A stretch of 64,000 nucleotides of DNA from assembly GCF_030345075.1 (NCBI RefSeq), contig NZ_CP128361.1, forward strand, positions 434,001 to 498,000, written 5' to 3'. Positions 33,661 to 45,154 of the stretch are shown here, piece after piece. Numbering within the stretch: the first letter of the stretch is position 1; every line of letters starts with the position of its first letter. The stretch comes from Solwaraspora sp. WMMA2065. Lineage in GTDB: Bacteria > Actinomycetota > Actinomycetes > Mycobacteriales > Micromonosporaceae. The notes under the pieces were generated by a model that was not told the DNA's origin, did not search any database, and saw only the letters and a program-made list of their open reading frames with translations. A program made the position numbers and the translations under genes.

Positions 33661-34299
33661 GTGGTCTTCTCCCGCGGCCGCGGGCGCGGCCGGCACGCCC
33701 AGGACGGACTCGTCGGTCCCGAGACCGACGACCTGGCGCCAGGCAACCCCACGCAGGGCCCGTACGACGTGACCGAGGCCCCGACCGGCGTCCGCCGGCT
33801 CGACCTGGGCAGCCTGCAGATCCCCGCGATCGAAGGGGTGGAGGTCCGGGTCCAGGCCAACCCGGACGGGGCGATCCAGCAGGTGGTGCTCGCCAACCGG
33901 GGCAGTGCGCTGCAGCTCGGGGTCTTCGCCGCACCGCGTACCGAGGGCATCTGGGACGAGGTGCGCGTCGAGATCACCGAGTCGCTGCGCCGCGACGGGG
34001 CGACCGTCCGGGAAGCCGTCGGCGAGTACGGACCTGAGCTGCTGGCCCAGGTGCGTACTCCGGACGGCGGCACCGACCTGCGGTTCGTCGGCATCGACGG
34101 ACCACGCTGGATGGTGCGGGCGCTGTTCCAGGGCCCGGCCGCCGTGGACCCGGCGGCCGCCGCGACGCTGACCGAGGTGCTGCACGGTCTGGTAGTCGAC
34201 CGCGGCCAGGAGGCCAAGCCGGTACGCGAACCGTTGCCGCTGCGACTGCCCCGCGAGCTCGCCGAGCAGGCGCGGCAGTCGCCGCCGGCCACGCCGTAG
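33661..34299 (+). CDS. DUF3710 protein
   Basis: This 212-residue protein starts at GTG 33661 with GGAAGG eight bases upstream. An Arg-rich N-terminus (SRGRGRGRH) leads to the conserved DUF3710 core (LDLGSLQIPAIEGVEVRV... IRQVVL-like AIQQVVLANR, and DGPRWMVRALFQG). It is almost always found between dut and an OB-fold protein gene in Actinobacteria. Function is unknown, and the core looks like a soluble beta-rich domain. Confidence 0.88.
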   Translation: MVFSRGRGRGRHAQDGLVGPETDDLAPGNPTQGPYDVTEAPTGVRRLDLGSLQIPAIEGVEVRVQANPDGAIQQVVLANRGSALQLGVFAAPRTEGIWDEVRVEITESLRRDGATVREAVGEYGPELLAQVRTPDGGTDLRFVGIDGPRWMVRALFQGPAAVDPAAAATLTEVLHGLVVDRGQEAKPVREPLPLRLPRELAEQARQSPPATP

Positions 34300-34364
34300 C
34301 GCGCCGCCGCCCCCGCCGCCCGCCGTGGCGGCACCGGCGGGCCGGGCCCACCGATCGGCCGGGC

Positions 34365-34386
34365 GCACCGGCCAGTTGGCCGGTGC
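34365..34386. other. 22-bp hairpin between the DUF3710 and OB-fold genes
   Basis: Perfect 10-bp inverted repeat (34365-34374 with 34377-34386) with a two-base centre. A TACCCT -10-like box lies just downstream, so the following genes may have their own start. Confidence 0.5.
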
Positions 34387-34470
34387 CGGTCGCGGCGTAC
34401 CCTGGTGGAGCGGTCCGCGCCCGACGTGGATCCGCGCCGCACCGGCGACGCCGAGGAGGGGCAGACGGTC

Positions 34471-34851
34471 ATGGCGATCGATGAACGCCGTCCGTCGCTG
34501 CGCCGGTTCCTGCGCCGGCTCGCCGCCACCGAAGCCGAGCTTGACGCCGAACAGCTACAGCGGGAGAGCGCCGAGTGCGGAGCTACCCCCGCCGGGCAGT
34601 GTCACCGCGGCGAGGTTGTCTCGGTCTCCGGTCGGCTCCGTACGGTGGTCTACTGCCCTCGGACCAACCTGCCGAGCCTGGAGGCCGACCTCTACGACGG
34701 TAGCGACGTCGTCACCCTGGTCTGGCTGGGCCGGCGACGGATCGCCGGTATCGAACCAGGCCGCCAGCTCACCGCCCGCGGCCGGGTCGCGGTCCGCGAC
34801 GACCGTAAGGTGATCTACAACCCGCACTACGAGTTGGAATCCCCCCGGTGA
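34471..34851 (+). CDS. OB-fold nucleic-acid-binding protein
   Basis: This 126-residue protein has an N-terminal helix (RRFLRRLAATEAELDAEQLQ) and an OB-fold (about 45-120, VVSVSGRLRTVVYCPRTNLP... LEADLYDGSDVVTLVWLGRRRIAGIEPGRQLTARGRV) like that in RecG and aspartyl-tRNA synthetase N-terminal domains. GAGGAGG precedes the ATG. The same gene order (dut, DUF3710, OB, DUF3159) is seen in M. tuberculosis (Rv2694c). Probably binds single-stranded nucleic acid. Confidence 0.85.
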   Translation: MAIDERRPSLRRFLRRLAATEAELDAEQLQRESAECGATPAGQCHRGEVVSVSGRLRTVVYCPRTNLPSLEADLYDGSDVVTLVWLGRRRIAGIEPGRQLTARGRVAVRDDRKVIYNPHYELESPR

Positions 34852-34900
34852 GCCGGCCGGTCCCGTCCGGCGCCGCCACCGACGAAGGAAGGCGGTGCCG

Positions 34901-35584
34901 ATGACCTCTGGACAGCACCCCCCGGCAGCCGGCAATGACGACGAGGAACGCCTGCCGAGCATCACCGAGCAGATGGCCGAGCAGCTCGGCGGCTGGCGCG
35001 GGCTCGTCGAGTCGAGCGTGCCGATCGCCGTCTTCGTTGTCTGCAACGTCATCTGGGAACTGTCGGTGGCGCTGATCGCCGCGGTGAGTGTCGCGGTCGG
35101 TATCGCGGTGGTCCGGCTGCTGCAGCGTCGTCCGATCCGGCACGCGGTCAACGGGCTGTTCGGCATCGGCATCGGTGCCCTGCTCGCCTGGCGGACCGGC
35201 GAGGAACGCGACTTCTACCTGCCCGGCATCCTGTACGGCATCGGCTACGGACTGGCTCTGCTCGGCTCGGTGGTGATCCGCCAGCCGCTGGTCGGCTGGA
35301 TCTGGTCGGTGCTCGCGGCAGGCGGCCGCTCCGAGTGGCGCGCCGACCCCGTGCTGATCCGCACCTTCAACCGGCTGACCGTGCTCTGGGGCGTCGTCTG
35401 GCTGCTCAAGGTCGGTGTACAGGCCGGCTTCTACGTCGCGTCGATGGAGACCGCGCTGGGCGTCTCCCGGCTGCTGCTCGGCTATCCGCCGTACGCGGTG
35501 CTGCTGGCGATCACCATCTGGGTCGTCCGTCGGGTCAACCGTGAGCGCCACGGCGCCGGACCGGTGCTGGCCGCCTCGAACTGA
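34901..35584 (+). CDS. DUF3159 integral membrane protein
   Basis: This 227-residue protein has five or six hydrophobic segments (about 38-57, 59-75, 88-102, 110-130, 150-170 and 185-208) and the conserved DUF3159 region GGWRGLVESSVPI. The ATG at 34901 is chosen because GGAAGG lies eight bases upstream; GTG 34895 is too close. It is the last gene of the plus-strand run and convergent with the trkA pair. Transport function is suspected from the fold only. Confidence 0.87.
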   Translation: MTSGQHPPAAGNDDEERLPSITEQMAEQLGGWRGLVESSVPIAVFVVCNVIWELSVALIAAVSVAVGIAVVRLLQRRPIRHAVNGLFGIGIGALLAWRTGEERDFYLPGILYGIGYGLALLGSVVIRQPLVGWIWSVLAAGGRSEWRADPVLIRTFNRLTVLWGVVWLLKVGVQAGFYVASMETALGVSRLLLGYPPYAVLLAITIWVVRRVNRERHGAGPVLAASN

Positions 35585-35613
35585 CAGCCGCCCGTCCGCT
35601 GGCCGGCCGGGGT

Positions 35614-36348
35614 TCAGTCCTGCGGTGGCGGTTGCTCGTTGCGGACCGGCGCTGGCGGCTGCTCGCCGCGCCGGGTGCGGGCCACGCTGTCCGCCCCGAG
35701 GACGACCGCTCGGACGTCGTCCTCCACCTCAGCGGTGCAGACGAAGACGAGTTCGTCACCGGGTTCGAGCGGGTCGTCCGGGCCGGGGGTCAGTACCCGC
35801 TTGCCCCGGACGATCGCCACCAGGGCGGAGTCGCGGGGCAGCGGCACGGTGCGCACGGCGTGCCCGACGTACGGGGCGTCGGTCGGCAGGGTGATCTCCA
35901 CCAGGTTCGCCTCACCCTGGCGGAAGGTCATCAGTCGGACCAGGTCGCCGACCGTCACCGCCTCCTCGACCAGTGCCGCCATCACCCGTGGCTTGCTGAC
36001 CGCCACGTCGACGCCCCACTGCTCGGTGAACAGCCACTCGTTCTCGGCCCGGTTCACCCGTGCCACCACCCGGAGGACGCTGAACTCCGTCTTGGCCAGC
36101 AGCGAGACCACCAGGTTCACCTTGTCGTCCCCGGTGGCCGCGACGACCACGTCGTACGTGCTCAGCTCGACGTCCTCCAGGCTGGCCACCTCGCATGCGT
36201 CGGCCAACACCCAGTCGGCCTCCGGCACCCGGTCCGGCAGGAACAGCGCGGGATTACGTTCGATGAGGGTCACCTGATGGCCGTTGCCGATCAGTTCCTG
36301 GGCGATGGAGCGGCCGACGTTGCCGGCACCCGCGATGGCCACCCGCAT
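35614..36348 (-). CDS. trkA: TrkA-type potassium channel regulatory subunit (second of pair)
   Basis: This 244-residue cytoplasmic RCK protein has an N-terminal Rossmann motif GAGNVGRSIA (about 7-16), which binds NAD(H) or nucleotides, and a C-terminal TrkA_C domain (about 135-220, LVEITLPTDAPYVGHAV). ATG 36348 overlaps the upstream stop by one base (TGATG), with GGAAGGAG upstream. A GTG three bases earlier is possible. It is co-translated with its paralogue and probably gates a K+ channel or the divergent permease. M. tuberculosis ceoC occupies this position. Confidence 0.9.
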   Translation of the reverse strand: MRVAIAGAGNVGRSIAQELIGNGHQVTLIERNPALFLPDRVPEADWVLADACEVASLEDVELSTYDVVVAATGDDKVNLVVSLLAKTEFSVLRVVARVNRAENEWLFTEQWGVDVAVSKPRVMAALVEEAVTVGDLVRLMTFRQGEANLVEITLPTDAPYVGHAVRTVPLPRDSALVAIVRGKRVLTPGPDDPLEPGDELVFVCTAEVEDDVRAVVLGADSVARTRRGEQPPAPVRNEQPPPQD

Positions 36349-37013
36349 CACCGCGCTCCTTCCGGCAGGCTGCCGGCGGTCAACGTGACGGCGTCGGCAA
36401 TGTCGTCGGTGACCAGCATGAAGACCTGGTCACCTTCCTGCAGCACGGTGGACGGGGTCGGCAGCGTGCCGATTCCGAACCGCATCAGGTAGGCCGCCCG
36501 GGTGCCGGCCGCCCGCTCCAGCGCCTGCAGCGGCCGCCCGATCCACTCCCGGTGCAGCGGCACCTCGACGATCGACACCGTGCTGGTCGGGTCCCGGAAG
36601 ATCTCCACGTGCCCTTCGGGGACCAGGTGCCGCAGCATCCGGTCGGCGGTCCACCGTACGGTCGCCACCGTCGGGATGCCGAGCCGTTCGTAGACCTCGG
36701 CCCGCCGCTGGTCGTAGATGCGGGCGGCGACCCGGGACACGCCGAACGTCTCGCGGGCCAGCCGGGCCGAGATGATGTTGGAGTTGTCGCCACTGGAGAC
36801 GGCGGCGAAGGCGTCGGCCTGCTCGATCCCGGCCGACTGCAGCACGTCGCGGTCGTAGCCGGAGCCGGTGACCCGGGTGCCGGCGAAGTCGTTGGGCAGC
36901 CGACGGAACGCGTTGGCGTCCTTGTCGATCACCGCGACCGAGTGGCCGCGGTCCTCCAGGTTGTGTGCCAGGGTCGAGCCGACCCGGCCGCAACCCATGA
37001 TCACGACGTGCAC
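36348..37013 (-). CDS. trkA: TrkA-type potassium channel regulatory subunit (first of pair)
   Basis: This 221-residue RCK protein has the NAD-binding loop GCGRVGSTLA (about 8-17), an acidic DKD after strand 2, and a TrkA_C domain at about 138-215. GTG 37013 has GGGAGGG upstream and gives the exact family length. It is the first gene of the pair and divergent from the APC permease gene. Two paralogous RCK subunits beside a permease are conserved in Actinobacteria (ceoB/ceoC). Confidence 0.9.
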   Translation of the reverse strand: MHVVIMGCGRVGSTLAHNLEDRGHSVAVIDKDANAFRRLPNDFAGTRVTGSGYDRDVLQSAGIEQADAFAAVSSGDNSNIISARLARETFGVSRVAARIYDQRRAEVYERLGIPTVATVRWTADRMLRHLVPEGHVEIFRDPTSTVSIVEVPLHREWIGRPLQALERAAGTRAAYLMRFGIGTLPTPSTVLQEGDQVFMLVTDDIADAVTLTAGSLPEGAR

Positions 37014-37187
37014 CTGGGCCCTCCCGCAGGGCGATCCGTCGAACGCGTGCCGGAGCGGACCCACGTTCACCTGCCAGCCTGCCACGCGGCGGCCGGATGA
37101 CGCGCCGACCGTACCGTGCCGGCGGGCAGGCCGCGTGATCAGCCACCCGGATTCGTCGGGAGCCGGACGGCCGTACCCTTAGCGCTT

Positions 37188-39314
37188 GTGGCCAGTCCGA
37201 CCTCCCTGATCAAACGGCTGCTGCTGGGCCGGCCGTTCCGGTCCGACCGGCTCCAGCACACCCTGCTGCCCAAGCGGGTGGCGCTGCCGGTCTTCTCGTC
37301 CGACGCGCTCTCCTCGGTGGCGTACGCGCCGGACGAGATCCTGCTGACCCTGTCCATCGCCGGGGCGGCCGCGTTCGTCTACTCGCCGTGGGTCACTCTG
37401 GCGGTGGCGGTGGTGATGGTCACGGTGGTGGCCAGCTACCGGCAGAACGTGCACGCCTACCCGTCCGGTGGCGGCGACTACGAGGTGGCCAGCGTCAACC
37501 TCGGTCCTCGGTTCGGCGTCGGGGTGGCCAGCGCCCTGCTGATCGACTACGTACTGACCGTCGCCGTCTCGGTCGCCTCCGGGGTGGCCAACCTCGGCTC
37601 GGTGCTGCCGTTCGTGGCCGAGCACAAGGTGCCGGTGGCGGTGGCGGCCATCGTGGCGCTCACCGCCCTCAACCTGCGCGGGGTGCGGGAGTCCGGGCGG
37701 ATGTTCGCCGTACCGACGTACGGCTTCGTCATCGTGATCACCGCGGTGATCGCCACCGGCCTGATCCGGATCTTCATCCTCGGGCACGACCTGCGCGCGC
37801 CCAGCGCGGACCTGGTCATCGCCGCCGAGTGGGTCGACCTGACCGGCTTCGCGATGGCGTTCCTGCTGCTGCGGGCCTTCTCGTCGGGCTGCGCGGCGTT
37901 GACCGGGGTGGAGGCGATCTCCAACGGCGTGCCGGCGTTTCGCCCACCGAAGAGCCGCAACGCCGCCACCACCCTGGTGCTGCTCGGCGCGCTGTCGGTG
38001 GCCATGATCGCCGGGATCATCTGGCTGGCCCAGCTCACCGGGCTGCAGTTCGTGGAGAACCCGGCGCTGCAGATCGAGTCCGGCCCGGACGGCTACGTGC
38101 AGAAGACGGTGGTGGCCCAGCTGGCCGAGACCGTCTTCGGCTCCGGTGTGCTGCTCTTCGTCGCCGCCGGGGTGACCGCGCTGATCCTGTTCCTCGCCGC
38201 GAACACCGCGTTCAGCGGATTCCCGGTGCTCGGCTCGATCCTCGCCCAGGACCGGTACCTGCCCCGCCAGCTGCACACCCGGGGCGACCGGCTGGCGTTC
38301 AGCAACGGCATCCTGTTCCTCGCCGGCTTCGCGATCGTGCTGACCGTGGTGCTTCAGGCCGAGGTGACCCGGCTGATCCAGCTCTACATCGTCGGGGTGT
38401 TCGTCTCGTTCACCCTGTCCCAGGCCGGCATGCTGCGGCACTGGAACCGGCGACTGCGTACCGAGCGGGACCCGGCGGTACGCCGTCGGATGCACCGGGC
38501 GCGGGCGATCAACGGGTTCGGCATGACGCTGACCGGCGCCGTCCTGGTCGTCGTGCTGGTCACCAAGTTCGCCCTCGGCGCGTGGATCGCGATCGCCGCG
38601 ATGGCCGGCGTGTACGCGCTGATGCTGGGCATCCGCCGGCACTACGACACGGTGGCCCGGGAACTCACCCCGGCCGAGGGCCGGCCGGTGCTGCCCGCCC
38701 GCAACCACGCCGTGGTGCTGGTCAGCAAGGTCCACCTGCCGACGCTGCGGGCGGTCGCGTACGCCCAGGCCACCCGCCCGGACTCGCTGGCCGCGCTCAC
38801 CGTACGGGTGGACGACGCGGACACCCGCGCGGTGCAGGCCGAGTGGGACCGCCGCGAGCTGCCGGTGCCGCTGACCGTGGTCGACTCGCCGTACCGGGAG
38901 ATCACCCGGCCGATCATCGACTACGTCAAGTCGGTGCGTCGCGACGCGCCACGCGACGTGGTCACCGTGTTCATCCCCGAGTACGTGGTCGGCCACTGGT
39001 GGGAGAACCTGCTGCACAACCAGAGCGCGCTTCGGCTGAAGGGCCGGCTGCTGTTCGAACCGGGGGTGATGGTGACCAGCGTCCCATGGCAGTTGGCGTC
39101 GAGCGTCGGCCGGGACCTGAGCCGGTACGACGAGGCGCTCAGCCGCGGTCCGGCGCGTGGTCCGCGCCCGATGCCCACTGATCCGATCGACCCGGTCGAC
39201 CCGGACGATCTGGCTGTCGCGTCCGATTCGGCCGGGCCGACGGTGCCGGCGGATCCGGCGGGGTCGGGCGGCCAACGGCCGGCGTCGGAGGGGCAGGTAC
39301 GCGGTGACCGGTGA
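37188..39314 (+). CDS. APC-superfamily permease, probable K+ or amino-acid transporter
   Basis: This 708-residue protein has 12 predicted transmembrane helices (about 35-485) and a soluble C-terminal domain (about 515-650) that resembles the domain of KimA-type permeases. The N-terminus (LALPVFSSDALSSVAYAPDE) is the family signature. GTG 37188 has no Shine-Dalgarno, but TACCCT (37174-37179) lies eight bases before it, so the transcript may be leaderless. Facing the trkA pair makes potassium uptake the best guess. The acidic Pro/Asp-rich tail (about 665-708) overlaps the next gene by 11 bases. Confidence 0.82.
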   Translation: MASPTSLIKRLLLGRPFRSDRLQHTLLPKRVALPVFSSDALSSVAYAPDEILLTLSIAGAAAFVYSPWVTLAVAVVMVTVVASYRQNVHAYPSGGGDYEVASVNLGPRFGVGVASALLIDYVLTVAVSVASGVANLGSVLPFVAEHKVPVAVAAIVALTALNLRGVRESGRMFAVPTYGFVIVITAVIATGLIRIFILGHDLRAPSADLVIAAEWVDLTGFAMAFLLLRAFSSGCAALTGVEAISNGVPAFRPPKSRNAATTLVLLGALSVAMIAGIIWLAQLTGLQFVENPALQIESGPDGYVQKTVVAQLAETVFGSGVLLFVAAGVTALILFLAANTAFSGFPVLGSILAQDRYLPRQLHTRGDRLAFSNGILFLAGFAIVLTVVLQAEVTRLIQLYIVGVFVSFTLSQAGMLRHWNRRLRTERDPAVRRRMHRARAINGFGMTLTGAVLVVVLVTKFALGAWIAIAAMAGVYALMLGIRRHYDTVARELTPAEGRPVLPARNHAVVLVSKVHLPTLRAVAYAQATRPDSLAALTVRVDDADTRAVQAEWDRRELPVPLTVVDSPYREITRPIIDYVKSVRRDAPRDVVTVFIPEYVVGHWWENLLHNQSALRLKGRLLFEPGVMVTSVPWQLASSVGRDLSRYDEALSRGPARGPRPMPTDPIDPVDPDDLAVASDSAGPTVPADPAGSGGQRPASEGQVRGDR

Positions 39315-40626
39315 CACCGGAAATTCCGCACGGGCCGACCTGGCGGAAGGCGACCGGACGACGGTACGGGTGGGCACCGTGGCACACGGCGGCCACTGCG
39401 TCGCCCGGGTCGACGGCCAGGTGGTCTTCGTCCGGCACGCCCTGCCGGGCGAACTGGTCACCGTCGAGATCACCGAGACGCACCGGGGCTACCTGCGCGG
39501 TGACGCGGTGACCGTGCACGAACCGGCTCCGGACCGGGTCGAGCCACCCTGCCGGTACGCCGGCCCCGGCCGCTGCGGCGGCTGCGACCTGCAGCACGTC
39601 ACCGTGGCCGGTCAGCTGGCCTGGAAGGAGGCGGTGGTCCGGGAGCAACTGCTGCGACTCGGTGGGCTGACCGGGGCCGAGGTCGACGGGTTGGCGCCGC
39701 AGGTCCGGCCGCTGCCGGGCGGACCGCTCGGCTGGCGGACCCGGGTGCGCTACACCGTCGACGCCGCAGACCGGGCCGGCCTGCTCAAGCACCGGTCACA
39801 CGAGGTGGTGCCGGTGGACCGTTGCCTGATCGCCCACCCGGCCGTGCAGGCGGCGCCGGTGGTGCCGGCCGCCGGACGTCGGTGGCCGGGTGTCGACGCG
39901 GTCGAGGTGGTCGCCTCGGCCGCCGGCGAGGTCGTCGTCACCCCGGTCGGCGGGTCGGCACCCCGGTCGGCGGGGACGTCCGGCGCTGGGTCCGGTGCGC
40001 AGTCGGACCTGCCCGGCGCGGTGTCCGATGCGCTACCCGGTTCGGTGACGCAGGTCACTGAGTCCGCCGCCGGCCGCCACTGGCGGCTGCCGGCCGGGGC
40101 GTTCTGGCAGGTGCATCCGGCGGCCGCCGACACCCTGATCACCTCGGTGCTGGACCTGCTGCGTCCCCGTCCCGGCGAGTCGGCGTGGGACCTGTACGGC
40201 GGTGCTGGTCTGTTCGCCGCCGCGGTGGCCGGCCGGACCGGGCCGCACGGGCGGGTCACGATGGTCGAATCGTCGTCCGCCGGGGTGGCTGCGGCCCGAC
40301 TCAACCTGGCCGACCTGCCCCGGATCGAGGTGGTCGCGGCCCGGGTGGAGACGGCGCTGACCCGCCGCCGGATCACCGGACCGGTCGACCTGGTGGTGCT
40401 CGATCCGCCCCGGGCCGGTGCGGGCGCCCGCGTGGTCGCCGGGATCGCAGCGGCCACCCGGCGGGCCATCGCCTACGTTGCCTGCGACCCGGCCGCGCTC
40501 GCCCGGGACGTGCGTACCTTCCGCGACCTCGGCTGGTCGCTGACGGCGTTGCACGGCTACGACTGCTTCCCGATGACCCGGCACGTCGAGTGCGTCGCCC
40601 TGCTCACCCCGGCCGCCGGTCGATGA
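39304..40626 (+). CDS. TrmA/RumA-type 23S rRNA or tRNA (uracil-5)-methyltransferase
   Basis: This 440-residue protein has an N-terminal TRAM domain (about 15-75). A cysteine-rich stretch ([17 protein letters not shown], about 80-96) gives the [4Fe-4S] ligands. The SAM site and DPPRAG follow. The catalytic cysteine is in [13 protein letters not shown], and the base Glu in MTRHVECV. It makes m5U in RNA; 23S rRNA or tRNA cannot be told apart. GTG 39304 overlaps the permease gene by 11 bases, so the two are coupled, as in M. tuberculosis Rv2690c-Rv2689c. Confidence 0.88.
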   Translation: MTGDTGNSARADLAEGDRTTVRVGTVAHGGHCVARVDGQVVFVRHALPGELVTVEITETHRGYLRGDAVTVHEPAPDRVEPPCRYAGPGRCGGCDLQHVTVAGQLAWKEAVVREQLLRLGGLTGAEVDGLAPQVRPLPGGPLGWRTRVRYTVDAADRAGLLKHRSHEVVPVDRCLIAHPAVQAAPVVPAAGRRWPGVDAVEVVASAAGEVVVTPVGGSAPRSAGTSGAGSGAQSDLPGAVSDALPGSVTQVTESAAGRHWRLPAGAFWQVHPAAADTLITSVLDLLRPRPGESAWDLYGGAGLFAAAVAGRTGPHGRVTMVESSSAGVAAARLNLADLPRIEVVAARVETALTRRRITGPVDLVVLDPPRAGAGARVVAGIAAATRRAIAYVACDPAALARDVRTFRDLGWSLTALHGYDCFPMTRHVECVALLTPAAGR

Positions 40627-40831
40627 CCCCGGTCGGACGGACCCGCGGGCAGGCCGCACATCGGCCCGCCAGCAGGCCGCACGTCGACCGGTCGGCGGCG
40701 CTGCGCAGCGGCGCGATCCCGATAGACTCTGCGGTCATGGGCGGACGCCGTACGCGGGCCGGAGCGTACGCCGCCGCCGGGTAGCCGCCCAGCGCCGCAC
40801 ATCGGCGCGCGCCGGGCAGTTGGGAGCGAAA

Positions 40832-42823
40832 TTGAGCCAGGTAGAGGCAGGATCCGACGGCCGATTGCTGGCCACCGTCCGCACACCTCAGGACGTCAAG
40901 CGGCTCTCCGCCGACGAGCTGGCGGTGCTGTCCGCCGAGATCCGTGACTTCCTGGTCGCCAAGGTGTCCCGCACCGGCGGGCACCTGGGACCCAACCTCG
41001 GTGTGGTGGAGTTGACCATCGCCATGCACCGGGTCTTCGACTCACCTCGGGACCGGTTCCTGTTCGACACCGGTCACCAGGCGTACGTGCACAAGATCCT
41101 GACCGGCCGGCAGGCCGCCTTCGACCAGCTCCGCCAACGAGGTGGCCTGTCCGGCTATCCGAGCCAGGCCGAGAGCGAGCACGACCTGATCGAGAACTCG
41201 CACGCCTCCACCGCACTGTCCTATGCGGATGGTCTGGCCAAGGCGTACGCGTTGCGCGGCGAGGCGCGCAGCGTGGTCGCCGTCGTCGGTGACGGGGCGT
41301 TGACCGGCGGCATGTGCTGGGAGGCGCTCAACAACATAGCCGGTGCCCGCAACCCGCTGGTCATCGTGGTCAACGACAACGGCCGGTCGTACGCGCCGAC
41401 CATCGGTGGTCTGGCCGACCACCTGGCGGCCCTACGGCTGAACCCCGGCTACGAGAAGGTCCTCGACCTGGTCAAGGACACCCTCGGCGCCACCCCGATG
41501 GTCGGCCGGCCGATGTACGAGGTGCTGCACGCGGTCAAGAAGGGCATCAAGGACGCGGTCGCGCCGCAGACCATGTTCGAGGACCTCGGCATCAAGTACG
41601 TCGGCCCGATCGACGGCCACGACCTGGCCGCCGTCGAGTCGGCGTTGCAGCGGGCCAAGGGCTTCGGCGGGCCGGTGATCGTGCACGTGGTGACCCGAAA
41701 GGGGTACGGCTACCGGCCGGCCGAGGAGGACGAGGCCGACTGCCTGCACGGTCCGAGCAGCGCTTTCGATGTGGAGACCGGCAAGCTGCTGGCCGCGCCG
41801 GCGGTGAAGTGGACCCACGTCTTCGCCGACGAGCTGGTGGCGGTCGCCGACGAGCGGCCCGACGTCGTCGGGATCACCGCGGCGATGGCCGAGCCGACCG
41901 GCATCGCGTCGCTGGCCCGCAAGTACCCGCACCGGGTGTACGACGTCGGTATCGCCGAGCAGCACGCCACCACCTCGGCCGCCGGCCTGGCGATGGGCGG
42001 GCTGCACCCGGTGGTCGCGGTCTACGCGACGTTCCTCAACCGGGCGTTCGACCAGGTGCTGCTGGACGTGGCGATGCACCGGTTGCCGGTGACCTTCGTG
42101 CTGGACCGGGCCGGGGTGACCGGCCCGGACGGGCCCAGCCACTACGGCATCTGGGACATGTCGGTCTTCGGGGTGGTGCCAGGGCTGCGGATCGCCGCCC
42201 CCCGGGACGCGGCGACTCTGCGTGAGGAGCTGCGCGAGGCGGTGGCGGTCGACGACGGCCCGACCCTGGTGCGCTTCCCGACCGGTTCGGTCGCCGCCGA
42301 CCTGCCGGCGGTGCGTCGGGTCGGGGGGGTGGACGTGCTGGTCGAGTCCGACCGGCGCGACGTGCTGCTGATCGCCGTCGGCGCGTTCGGACACCTCGGC
42401 GTCGACGTGGCGGCCCGGGTCGCCGAGCAGGGCTACGGGGTGACCGTGGTCGACCCGCGCTGGGTCCGTCCAGTCGCCGCCGAGCTGGTCGAGCTCGCCG
42501 CCGCACACCGGCTGGTGGTCACCGTCGAGGACGGGGTACGCACCGGCGGTGTCGGGGACGCCGTTGCCAAGGCGCTGCGCGATGCCGATGTGCCGGTGCC
42601 GCTGCGTGATCTCGGCGTACCGGCCGACTGGCATCCGCACGGCAGCCGGGCGCAGATCCTTGCCGATCTGCGGCTGACCGCGCAGGACGTGGCGCGCGAC
42701 GTGACCGGCTGGATTTCCGGGCTGGATGATCCGGACAACGACCCGCCGGCCGGCACGGGCTTCGTCGGTGACGTTTCCGGTGACCGGGCCACCACCCGAC
42801 GTGGTGCCGGCCGGCGCAGCTGA
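40832..42823 (+). CDS. dxs: 1-deoxy-D-xylulose-5-phosphate synthase
   Basis: This 663-residue thiamine-diphosphate enzyme condenses pyruvate with glyceraldehyde 3-phosphate, the first step of the MEP isoprenoid pathway. It has [15 protein letters not shown] (about 71-85), the ThDP motif [17 protein letters not shown] and the transketolase-like pyrimidine site ([14 protein letters not shown], about 425-440). The TTG start at 40832 is chosen because GGGAG lies five to six bases upstream; TTG 40820 is an alternative. A hairpin terminator lies 160 bases downstream. Confidence 0.95.
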   Translation: MSQVEAGSDGRLLATVRTPQDVKRLSADELAVLSAEIRDFLVAKVSRTGGHLGPNLGVVELTIAMHRVFDSPRDRFLFDTGHQAYVHKILTGRQAAFDQLRQRGGLSGYPSQAESEHDLIENSHASTALSYADGLAKAYALRGEARSVVAVVGDGALTGGMCWEALNNIAGARNPLVIVVNDNGRSYAPTIGGLADHLAALRLNPGYEKVLDLVKDTLGATPMVGRPMYEVLHAVKKGIKDAVAPQTMFEDLGIKYVGPIDGHDLAAVESALQRAKGFGGPVIVHVVTRKGYGYRPAEEDEADCLHGPSSAFDVETGKLLAAPAVKWTHVFADELVAVADERPDVVGITAAMAEPTGIASLARKYPHRVYDVGIAEQHATTSAAGLAMGGLHPVVAVYATFLNRAFDQVLLDVAMHRLPVTFVLDRAGVTGPDGPSHYGIWDMSVFGVVPGLRIAAPRDAATLREELREAVAVDDGPTLVRFPTGSVAADLPAVRRVGGVDVLVESDRRDVLLIAVGAFGHLGVDVAARVAEQGYGVTVVDPRWVRPVAAELVELAAAHRLVVTVEDGVRTGGVGDAVAKALRDADVPVPLRDLGVPADWHPHGSRAQILADLRLTAQDVARDVTGWISGLDDPDNDPPAGTGFVGDVSGDRATTRRGAGRRS

Positions 42824-42982
42824 GCGTCGAGTCAGTCGCTCGCGCACCGGTTCCCGCGAGCTCTGCGGACGGCCGTCGTTCGGGGTTGATCCACTCTGCC
42901 TCATCGACACGCCGTCGCCGAGTCATCGCAAGCTTTCCGTGTTGCCGAGGTGCGCCGCCGACATCCGGTCCCGGGACTGCAA

Positions 42983-43011
42983 GGCGGGCCCGGCGTGGTG
43001 CCGGGCCCGCC
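42983..43011 (+). terminator. Hairpin terminator downstream of dxs
   Basis: Perfect 12-bp stem (42983-42994 with 43000-43011), loop GTGGT. Confidence 0.7.
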
Positions 43012-43071
43012 GCGTCGTGGTGTGGTGTGGGTTTCGGTCAGCGTTGGAGGGTGAGGACGCCGGGGCGGTAG

Positions 43072-44467
<1,396 letters not shown>

Positions 44468-45154
44468 GTGCGGGTACTGGTGGTCGAGGACGAGCGCAAC
44501 CTCGCCGACGCTATCGTCCGTGGGCTGCGTCGACAGGGCATGGCGGTCGACGTGGCGTACGACGGCTCCGCCGGACACGAGATGGCCTTCGTGACCCGCT
44601 ACGACGTGGTGGTGCTCGACCGCGACCTGCCCGGTGTGCACGGTGACCAGATCTGCGCGGACCTGGTCAGCTCCGGCGCTCTCACCCGGGTGCTGATGCT
44701 GACCGCCAGCGGCACCGTCGCCGACCGGGTCGAAGGTCTGCAGTTGGGCGCCGACGACTACCTGCCGAAGCCGTTCGCGTTCACCGAGCTCGTCGCCCGG
44801 GTGCAGGCCCTCGGCCGGCGGGCCACCCCGGCGGCCCCGCCAGTGCTGACCGTCGCCGACCTGACCGTCGACCCCGCCCGCCGGCTGGCCACCCGGGACG
44901 GCCAGCCGGTCGATCTCACCCGCAAGGAGTTCGGCGTGTTGGAGGAGCTGGTCAAGGCGCGCGGGGCGGTGGTGTCCAGCGAGGAGCTGCTGGAGCGGGT
45001 CTGGGACGCCAACACCGATCCGTTCACCACCACCGTACGGGTGACGGTGATGACACTGCGCCGCAAGCTCGGGGAACCCCCGCTTATCGAGACCGTGGTC
45101 GGGGCCGGGTACCGCGTGACCGGGCCGGAGCCGCGTGACGAGGCGTACCAGTGA
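44468..45154 (+). CDS. OmpR-family response regulator
   Basis: This 228-residue regulator has a receiver domain (about 1-115) with acidic pair ED at 7-8, phospho-acceptor Asp in VVVLDRDLPG (about D51) and Lys in LPKPFAF. A winged-helix Trans_Reg_C domain follows (about 125-220, LTRKEFGVLEELV... VRVTVMTLRRKLG). GTG 44468 has GGAGG upstream. It overlaps the histidine kinase gene by four bases (GTGA). The signal and target genes are unknown. Confidence 0.93.
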   Translation: MRVLVVEDERNLADAIVRGLRRQGMAVDVAYDGSAGHEMAFVTRYDVVVLDRDLPGVHGDQICADLVSSGALTRVLMLTASGTVADRVEGLQLGADDYLPKPFAFTELVARVQALGRRATPAAPPVLTVADLTVDPARRLATRDGQPVDLTRKEFGVLEELVKARGAVVSSEELLERVWDANTDPFTTTVRVTVMTLRRKLGEPPLIETVVGAGYRVTGPEPRDEAYQ

